Shown one piece after another: positions 1 to 4,252 of a stretch of 5,831 nucleotides of DNA (position 1 is its first letter; each line of letters starts with the position of its first letter). Both the position numbers and the translations under genes were made by a program. The notes beneath the pieces are model-generated. The model had not been told where the DNA came from, searched no databases, and saw only the letters and a list, made by a program, of their open reading frames with translations. Origin of the DNA: CAKOSP01 sp964404455. GTDB lineage: Bacteria > Bacillota_I > Bacilli_A > RF39 > UBA660. The stretch covers positions 1-5,831 of the forward strand of contig CAYOJY010000053.1 in NCBI GenBank assembly GCA_964404455.1, read 5' to 3'.

Positions 1-753
1 AGTGTAAAACTAATCTATAGTGGAACAACAGCCCCTACAGAAGCACAAAAAGCGGTGATGACTGGAACGGGAACCCAAATAACAACATGGAAATTTAATT
101 CGAACGAGAACAGTGCCGAGTATGTTGGATATATGTATACTTTAGGAAGCCAAAGAGGCTTAGGAACAGCAAGCACTATGAAAACATATTTAGAAAACTG
201 GTATGAAAGCAACTTAGCAAGTTATGATAATAAAATAGCAGATACAATATTCTGTAATGATCGTAGTACATATTCTGGAACAGTAGCAGGAGCAAATTAT
301 ACCGGCAATGGAGTAGGAACAGCCACAACATGGTTCGGAACAGCCAGAAGATTAATAAATGCTAGTTCGTTGGCACCAATTGGAACCGGGCCAAGTCTGA
401 TTTGCCCACATAAGGATGATGCATTTACGAAAGCAGATACAACGAAAGGAAATGGAAAATCCTTACAAAAAGTTGGTTTATTAACTGCCGATGAAGCTTC
501 AATTGCCGGCTTAGCAACTGGCACGAGTATCAGTAGTAACTATTTGTATACAAATAACTATTATTGGTTGGGCTCGCCGTATCTTCATAATAGTAATAAT
601 TGTGTCTTTGAGTTTACTGTGTATTCGTTAGGTACTTTGCTCTATGGTTCTGTGTATGGTACTCTTGGCGTGCGAGCAGTCGTTTCTCTGTCATCTGATA
701 TTTATTCGTCAAGTGGGAATGGAACATGGAATAATCCGTATGTGATAAACTGA
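1..753 (+). CDS. Surface protein with hypervariable C-terminal domain, 5'-truncated by window edge
   Basis: The reading frame is open from base 1, so the gene starts before the window; the GTG at 55 is internal because the 18 codons before it match the complete paralog at 4253-5803 (both read VKLIYSGTTAP). The 250 visible residues correspond to that paralog from about residue 285 to its end. Shared blocks include NSAEYVGY, QRGLGT, KIADTIFCNDRS, CPHKDD, KVGLLTADEAS, SSNYLYTN and YWLGSP. Cys85 and Cys135 are conserved in both copies and could form a disulfide. Relative to the paralog there is a longer loop between residues 94 and 131, and residues 194-222 are unrelated in sequence although bounded by the same blocks. 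The domain resembles the DUF6273/FGE-like C-terminal domains of gut Firmicutes surface proteins, so ligand or adhesion binding outside the cell is inferred. The ligand is unknown. The TGA stop aligns with the paralog's TAA. Confidence 0.85.
   Translation, partial: SVKLIYSGTTAPTEAQKAVMTGTGTQITTWKFNSNENSAEYVGYMYTLGSQRGLGTASTMKTYLENWYESNLASYDNKIADTIFCNDRSTYSGTVAGANYTGNGVGTATTWFGTARRLINASSLAPIGTGPSLICPHKDDAFTKADTTKGNGKSLQKVGLLTADEASIAGLATGTSISSNYLYTNNYYWLGSPYLHNSNNCVFEFTVYSLGTLLYGSVYGTLGVRAVVSLSSDIYSSSGNGTWNNPYVIN
531..556 (+). repeat. 26-bp identical block shared with second surface gene, with 16-bp palindrome
   Basis: These 26 bases are identical to 5587-5612, including wobble positions of eight consecutive codons, although the flanking sequence differs. 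Positions 541-556 (tatttgtatacaaata) are a perfect 16-bp palindrome. The block encodes SSNYLYTN, directly upstream of the hypervariable segment. Protein constraint alone would not require wobble identity, so recent exchange or a DNA-level function is possible. Confidence 0.8.
580..666 (+). other. Hypervariable segment of surface gene 1
   Basis: Encodes residues 194-222, between the invariant WLGSP and GVRAVVSLSSDI blocks. It has 29 codons, of which only one ends in A, 5 end in G and 23 end in T or C. The wider stretch 565-702 has 22 A in 138 bases, against 25 A in 60 bases at 61-120 of the same gene. Residues are dominated by Y, N, S, G, T, L and V. The counterpart at 5636-5719 can be aligned only loosely and needs small gaps. 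Composition and position suit a diversified binding surface; the cause is not visible here. Confidence 0.7.
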
Positions 754-842
754 ATAGGCGACGCGAAGTACACTTAAGTTAATCTGAATAAATGAAAATT
801 AAAAACATCAAAAGATTGAAAAGCAAAAAACTGATAATTCTT
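754..842. other. Convergent intergenic gap
   Basis: No coding potential is seen. The first 25 bases hold a small GC-rich patch, including gcgaagtacac, that partly resembles the sequence just after the stop codon of the paralog. The rest is A-rich. A weak hairpin overlaps the end of the downstream minus-strand gene. Confidence 0.6.
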
Positions 843-858
843 TTATTTAGAATTTTTT
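836..858 (+). terminator. Weak candidate terminator between convergent genes
   Basis: Inverted repeat aattct (836-841) and agaatt (849-854), with a 7-base loop, followed by TTTT on the plus strand. The stem is short and AT-rich and overlaps the last codons of the minus-strand gene, so efficiency is doubtful. It would end transcription of the first surface gene. Confidence 0.25.
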
Positions 859-1757
859 CCTTGAAAAGAATTTCGGTGCAACATTTCTTTATCAATATCA
901 TTTAAGACACAAAATTTTTTTAAAAGCCAAGTAGGTGCTATTAAATCTTCTTTAATTGGATCTCCTGTAATTCTTTCAATAACAATATCTTCATTTAATA
1001 ATTCCAATTGATCACAAACAATATTAATATATTCTTCTTTTTCTAAAACATGAAATGAATTTTTTAGATATAAATCAGCTATTTTAGTTTCTTTTAAAAT
1101 ATAAAGCATATGGATTTTGATACCATCTATTTTTAATTGATTTAATAGTTTGACTGTATTTAACATATCTTCTTTAGTATCATTAGGTAGCCCATTAATA
1201 ATGTGGGCAACAGTAAAAATATTTTTTTCTTGTAACCTTTTTAAGCATTTAATAAAATCATTCATATTGTGTCCACGATTAATCAATTTTAAAGTTGTAT
1301 CATTACTAGTCTGTAATCCCAGTTCAATTGTTAAAAAAGTTTTTTTATTTAATTCGCATAAATAATTTAAACATTCATCATCAATTGCATCAGGTCTTGT
1401 CGCAATTGAAATACCAACTACCTTAGGCAAGGTAATAAATTTATTTAAGATGTTTTTTAAATTTTTAATAGAAGTATAAGTATTTGTTCCGGCTTGAAAA
1501 TAAACAATATATTTACTATTAGGCCATTTTTTTAATAAGACTTCTTCGGCCTCTTTAAATTGATTAATTAAAGTATCATTTGAATTAATAAAGTTAACAG
1601 TGCTGTTGTCTTTACAAAAAATACAACCACCAGCGGACTTATTAGGACAGGAAAAATTAGCATTTAAAGGTATTTTAAAAACTTTAGAATTAAACTTTTG
1701 CCGATAAAAATAATTTAATGTATGATATCTTTTATTATCTAATGAATTTTTGAACAT
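843..1757 (-). CDS. ytqA: TIGR01212-family radical SAM protein (YtqA/YhcC-like)
   Basis: A 304-residue radical SAM enzyme, close to the usual length of about 310-320. The [4Fe-4S] ligands are Cys37, Cys45 and Cys48 in CPNKSAGGCIFC, the spaced cluster motif of this family rather than plain CxxxCxxC. Other family blocks are YFQAGTNTY (86-94), ISIATRPDAI (116-125), IELGLQT (144-150), NRGHN (160-164), HIINGLP (185-191), DGIKIHMLYILK (211-222) and ITGDP (263-267). The ATG at 1757 is preferred over one 45 bases upstream because AAGGAG lies 6 bases before it and the upstream extension would cover the promoter region. B. subtilis YtqA has been linked to mnm5s2U tRNA wobble modification together with YtqB (MnmM); transferring that role here is inference, and no ytqB neighbour is visible. 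It is divergent from the epimerase gene. Confidence 0.92.
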   Translation of the reverse strand: MFKNSLDNKRYHTLNYFYRQKFNSKVFKIPLNANFSCPNKSAGGCIFCKDNSTVNFINSNDTLINQFKEAEEVLLKKWPNSKYIVYFQAGTNTYTSIKNLKNILNKFITLPKVVGISIATRPDAIDDECLNYLCELNKKTFLTIELGLQTSNDTTLKLINRGHNMNDFIKCLKRLQEKNIFTVAHIINGLPNDTKEDMLNTVKLLNQLKIDGIKIHMLYILKETKIADLYLKNSFHVLEKEEYINIVCDQLELLNEDIVIERITGDPIKEDLIAPTWLLKKFCVLNDIDKEMLHRNSFQGKNSK

Positions 1758-1763
1758 AATTGA

Positions 1764-1769
1764 CTCCTT
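1764..1769 (-). promoter_or_regulatory. Ribosome binding site fixing the radical SAM gene start
   Basis: The minus strand reads AAGGAG, 6 bases before the ATG at 1757-1755. The alternative in-frame ATG at 1802 has no comparable site, so the shorter protein is chosen. Confidence 0.8.
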
Positions 1770-1773
1770 CTTT

Positions 1774-1802
1774 ATTTTATATAACAAATTTCTAAAAATC
1801 AA
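1774..1802 (-). promoter_or_regulatory. Candidate promoter for the radical SAM gene
   Basis: On the minus strand there is TTGATT (1802-1797), a 17-base spacer, then TAAAAT (1779-1774). The predicted start site would fall within or next to the ribosome binding site, which is unusually close. The -10 may therefore be the overlapping TATAAA (1781-1776), or another promoter may serve this gene. Confidence 0.3.
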
Positions 1803-1811
1803 TGGTATAAT
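1803..1811 (+). promoter_or_regulatory. Extended -10 promoter for the epimerase gene
   Basis: TGGTATAAT is a perfect TATAAT preceded by TG one base upstream, the extended -10 form that tolerates a poor -35; no good -35 is visible. It lies 19 bases before the ATG at 1831, giving a leader of about a dozen bases with GAGG at 1821-1824. It is next to the opposing promoter candidate, so transcription in the two directions may interfere. Confidence 0.5.
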
Positions 1812-1830
1812 TTTATAAGCGAGGTATAAA

Positions 1831-2754
1831 ATGAAAGAAGTATTTATTGTAATTGGTGCGATGGGACATATTGGCTATAATGTTGTCCTGGAATTAATAA
1901 AACAAAATAAAAAAGTTAAAGTATTACTTCATACTCGAAAAAATGAAATTGCATTACCTAAAGAAGTAGAAGTTTATTATGGAGATATTACGAAAGAAAA
2001 AACTTTAAAAGAAATATTTAAAATAGATAAAAAAAGCATAACTTATGTTATCCATTCTGCCAGTATAAAAAATATATTGGATGATAAATTAGAATCAACT
2101 AATATAAAAGGGTTAGAAAATGTCATAAATTTATGTCAAAGTGAAAAAATTGATAAATTAATATATCTTGGGGAAATATTAACAAATAATTCTAATTTTA
2201 ATAATAGGTATATCAATAGTAAAAGAAAAGCTAATGACATACTTTTAAATGCCTGTAGGAACGGATTAAATGCCTCTATTGTTATGCCTTCATTAACAAT
2301 TGGGGAAAACAATTATAGATATAGTTTAGGAAATAATTTTATTAATTCATATATCAATAATCAAATTAAATATGGATTAGATGGCAATATAAATTTAATA
2401 GACGTTAAAGATGTCTCAATAGGAATTATATCGGCTGCTTTATACGGTAAAAGTGGAGAAATTTATTATTTAAGTGGTAATAATTATAAAGTTGAAGAAA
2501 TATTTAAGATGATTGATAAAATTATAAATAAGAAAAATATTAATAAATATTTAAATGTCAAAAAAGTTAAGAAAATCAATTTTTTATTAAAACCAATATA
2601 TAAATTGTTCCACAAAGAAATTATTTATAATGATTATTTATTAAATCATTTAAATCTTAAAATTAATTCTAAATTAAGTAAAGAAGAATTGGATTTTAAA
2701 AATAAAGATATCAAAGAAACTTTAAAAAAAACGATAAAATATTTAAATAAATAA
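1831..2754 (+). CDS. NAD(P)-dependent epimerase/dehydratase-like protein (extended SDR)
   Basis: A 307-residue cytoplasmic Rossmann-fold protein. The N-terminal nucleotide-binding motif is GAMGHIG (Gly9, Gly12, Gly15), followed by the acidic YYGDIT (49-54), HSAS (75-78) and the catalytic-type YxxxK at Tyr127 and Lys131 (YINSK). A PSLTIG block (153-158) follows the usual PxxVxG region. The overall pattern is that of the dihydroflavonol-4-reductase-like or HpnA-like branch of extended SDRs; the substrate is not predictable. Where relatives carry the catalytic Ser/Thr (usually 'vSS') this protein reads IYLGEIL (111-117), so the Ser appears to be missing. The C-terminal 80 residues are very Lys/Asn-rich. 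The ATG is supported by GAGG 6 bases upstream. It is divergent from the radical SAM gene and followed by rlmB after an 82-bp gap. Confidence 0.82.
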   Translation: MKEVFIVIGAMGHIGYNVVLELIKQNKKVKVLLHTRKNEIALPKEVEVYYGDITKEKTLKEIFKIDKKSITYVIHSASIKNILDDKLESTNIKGLENVINLCQSEKIDKLIYLGEILTNNSNFNNRYINSKRKANDILLNACRNGLNASIVMPSLTIGENNYRYSLGNNFINSYINNQIKYGLDGNINLIDVKDVSIGIISAALYGKSGEIYYLSGNNYKVEEIFKMIDKIINKKNINKYLNVKKVKKINFLLKPIYKLFHKEIIYNDYLLNHLNLKINSKLSKEELDFKNKDIKETLKKTIKYLNK

Positions 2755-2836
2755 TTTGAAAAATTAAAATTTGCTTAAATAACTTTATAATTTAATTAAC
2801 TTATGATATTATACATTTGACTTGGGAGACAACGAT
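2755..2836 (+). promoter_or_regulatory. Intergenic region with possible rlmB-sigH promoter
   Basis: A very AT-rich gap of 82 bases. It contains a perfect TATAAT (2786-2791) and a TATGATATTATA stretch (2802-2813), either of which could be a -10. No -35 at standard spacing stands out; TTGCTT at 2771 is only 9 bases from the first. No hairpin terminator for the upstream gene is visible, so read-through is possible. Confidence 0.3.
2824..2828 (+). promoter_or_regulatory. Ribosome binding site that decides the rlmB start
   Basis: GGGAG lies 8 bases before ATG 2837. The longer frame from TTG 2822 would place the start codon against this site, so ATG 2837 is preferred. The resulting protein begins MLIYGKN, typical of the RlmB family. 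Confidence 0.75.
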
Positions 2837-3493
2837 ATGCTTATATATGGAAAAAATATTTTAACAGAAACTAATAAAAAAACTATTCGTAAAGCTTACA
2901 TTTCAAGAAATGACTATATTGATTATTTAAAAGAAAATAAAATTAAATATGAGGTTGTTAATCATAAATTATTAGATAAAATGGTAAAAGGCAATCACCA
3001 GGGAATTGTATTAGAAATAGATAATTATGATTATTATAATATTAACGAAGTGTCATCTGATTTTGTTGTGATTTTAGATCATCTTGAAGATCCTCATAAT
3101 TTTGGTTCTATTATTAGAACATGTGCTTGTGCAGGAATAAAAGAAATAATTATTCCGCAAGATAGAGCGGTGCGAGTTAATGATACAGTGGTTAAAGTAA
3201 GTGCCGGAATGATTCATCAAGTTAAAATAATTTTAGTTGTTAATTTAGTTAATGCGATTAATAAATTAAAAGACAAAGGATATTTTATTTATGCATCTGA
3301 TATGAAAGGAAAAGAATATAAAACTATAGATTACGCCAATAAAAAGGTTTTAATAATTGGAAATGAAGGAAAAGGTATCAGTCGTTTGGTTAAAGAAAAT
3401 GCTGATGAAATTATATCCATCAGCATGAATAATAATACGGAAAGTTTAAATGCAAGTGTAGCAGCAGGGATTTTAATTTTTGAAATGAGGTAG
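2837..3493 (+). CDS. rlmB: 23S rRNA (guanosine-2'-O)-methyltransferase, SpoU/TrmH family RlmB
   Basis: A 218-residue SPOUT methyltransferase, predicted to 2'-O-methylate a guanosine of 23S rRNA (G2251 in E. coli numbering) using S-adenosylmethionine; it probably acts as a dimer. The N-terminal substrate-binding domain (about 1-70) begins with the typical YGKN and includes HQGIVLE (54-60). The three SpoU motifs are intact: motif 1 LDHLEDPHNFGSIIRT (80-95) with Asn88 and Arg94, motif 2 IIGNEGKGIS (173-182) with Glu177, and motif 3 ISMNNNTESLNASVAAG (195-211), which helps form the trefoil knot and cofactor pocket. SAGMIHQVKI (122-131) also fits RlmB. The length is slightly short for the family (about 230-250). 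Six bases separate its stop from the sigH-like gene, and the sigma factor's ribosome binding site lies in its last codons. TrmH-like relatives are an alternative, but the context favours RlmB. Confidence 0.9.
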   Translation: MLIYGKNILTETNKKTIRKAYISRNDYIDYLKENKIKYEVVNHKLLDKMVKGNHQGIVLEIDNYDYYNINEVSSDFVVILDHLEDPHNFGSIIRTCACAGIKEIIIPQDRAVRVNDTVVKVSAGMIHQVKIILVVNLVNAINKLKDKGYFIYASDMKGKEYKTIDYANKKVLIIGNEGKGISRLVKENADEIISISMNNNTESLNASVAAGILIFEMR

Positions 3494-3502
3494 TTATAAT
3501 TG
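3487..3502 (+). promoter_or_regulatory. Overlapping ribosome binding site and TTG start of the sigma factor gene
   Basis: GAGG (3487-3490) lies inside the last codons of rlmB, 9 bases before TTG 3500. No in-frame ATG lies nearby. The TTG start with this overlap suggests that sigma factor synthesis is coupled to rlmB translation and kept low. Confidence 0.65.
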
Positions 3503-4114
3503 AATATAAAAGAAATATCTGATGATGAATTATTAATGTTAATTAGTTCTCAAAATGAAGAAGCAAATGAATTAATTTTCAAAAAGTATAAATATATTAT
3601 AGATATATTAACAAATAAGTATTATCCTGCTTTTTTAAAATTAGGAATTGATAAATCTGAAATATATAGTGAAGCATTGAGCGGTTTTACTGATGCCATT
3701 AATGGTTACAATGGAAATAAAAATGCAACATTCCCTACTTTTTTATCATTATGTATTAGAAGAAGGATAATTAAATTAATTAGAAAACATAATACATTAA
3801 AAAATAAAATTAATATTGAAGCATACTCTTTAGATTATACTTTTGAATCTAGTCAGACATCATTAATAGACACACTTGAAGATGAATTAATTAAAGATCC
3901 ATTACATCAAATCACAGAAGAAGAAGATTTAATCGATTTAACAAAAACAATAAAAAGTAAATTATCTGATTTTGAATATAATGTTTATGAATATATGTTG
4001 GATGGTTTAAATTATCAAGAAATTGCACTTATATTAGATAAGAATTTAAAACAAATAGATAATGCAATTCAAAGAATCAAATTAAAAATTAAAGAAATTC
4101 TATATGAAAGATAA
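3500..4114 (+). CDS. sigH: SigH-family (Spo0H-like) RNA polymerase sigma factor
   Basis: A 204-residue sigma-70 family protein with the layout of B. subtilis SigH (218 residues). Region 2 is about 8-95: DDELLMLISSQNEEANELIFKKY-type helix, then DKSEIYSEALSGFTDAINGY (core binding and -10 recognition) and FLSLCIRRRIIKLIRK. The linker has the SigH-like SLDYTFES and DTLEDEL (110-129). Region 4 is about 153-200, with LSDFEYNVYEYMLDGLNYQE and a helix-turn-helix at 171-193 (EIALILDKNLKQIDNAIQR), where IDNAIQR matches the SigH signature. Its place behind rlmB mirrors the Bacillus rlmB-rae1-sigH cluster and supports the assignment. In Bacillus, SigH drives the transition state, sporulation and competence genes; the regulon here is unknown. 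Translation probably starts at TTG. A strong terminator follows immediately. Confidence 0.9.
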   Translation: MNIKEISDDELLMLISSQNEEANELIFKKYKYIIDILTNKYYPAFLKLGIDKSEIYSEALSGFTDAINGYNGNKNATFPTFLSLCIRRRIIKLIRKHNTLKNKINIEAYSLDYTFESSQTSLIDTLEDELIKDPLHQITEEEDLIDLTKTIKSKLSDFEYNVYEYMLDGLNYQEIALILDKNLKQIDNAIQRIKLKIKEILYER

Positions 4115-4137
4115 AAGAATCCACTGGATTCTTTTTT
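4113..4137 (+). terminator. Intrinsic terminator after sigH
   Basis: A 10-bp stem, aaaagaatcc (4113-4122) with ggattctttt (4126-4135), 3-base loop ACT, followed by further T residues. It begins within the sigH stop codon. It cleanly separates the rlmB-sigH operon from the surface-protein gene. Confidence 0.85.
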
Positions 4138-4144
4138 AAGTTTT

Positions 4145-4174
4145 ATTGGAAAAACAATACCGTTTTTTGACAAT
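4145..4174 (+). promoter_or_regulatory. Imperfect inverted repeat in the leader of surface gene 2
   Basis: Inner arms aaaaac (4150-4155) and gttttt (4162-4167) flank a 6-base loop, with outer arms attg (4145-4148) and caat (4171-4174). A perfect TTGACA (4167-4172) overlaps the right arm but has no -10 at 16-18 bases. It could be an operator or a relic promoter; AT-richness makes chance pairing plausible. Confidence 0.25.
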
Positions 4175-4198
4175 GTCCCTGTAAATTTGCAAAAAAGC

Positions 4199-4227
4199 TT
4201 GCATAACCAAAAATTTTATAGTATTAT
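4199..4227 (+). promoter_or_regulatory. Candidate promoter of surface gene 2
   Basis: TTGCAT (4199-4204), 17-base spacer, TATTAT (4222-4227). The -10 fits well (5 of 6) and the -35 poorly (3 of 6). An alternative -10 is TATAGT (4217-4222). The start site would be near 4234, giving a leader of about 20 bases ending in the GTGAGG ribosome binding site at 4241-4246, 6 bases before the ATG. The terminator upstream implies that the gene needs its own promoter. Confidence 0.4.
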
Positions 4228-4252
4228 TTATTATAGAAAAGTGAGGTAAAAA

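Noticed and set aside
15..212. Minus-strand open frame in surface gene 1
   Set aside because: It lies opposite a conserved coding frame shared with the paralog, has no ribosome binding site or recognisable domain, and is a shadow frame. The same applies to the minus-strand frame at 297-524.
754..777. Possible read-through of the TGA stop of surface gene 1 as tryptophan (Mycoplasma code)
   Set aside because: Read-through would add eight codons before TAA, but the paralog ends at the aligned position with TAA and every tryptophan seen is TGG. Standard code is the simpler reading.
1150..1365. Plus-strand open frame inside the radical SAM gene
   Set aside because: It is antisense to conserved radical SAM motifs and resembles no protein family; it is a shadow of the real gene.
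1758..1802. 15-residue N-terminal extension of the radical SAM protein
   Set aside because: The later ATG has a good AAGGAG site at 6 bases, and the family normally starts close to the KRYHTLNYF region. The extension would also cover the promoter sequences.
2822..2836. TTG start for rlmB five codons upstream
   Set aside because: The GGGAG site lies just after this TTG and is properly spaced for ATG 2837, and MLIYGKN is the usual family beginning.
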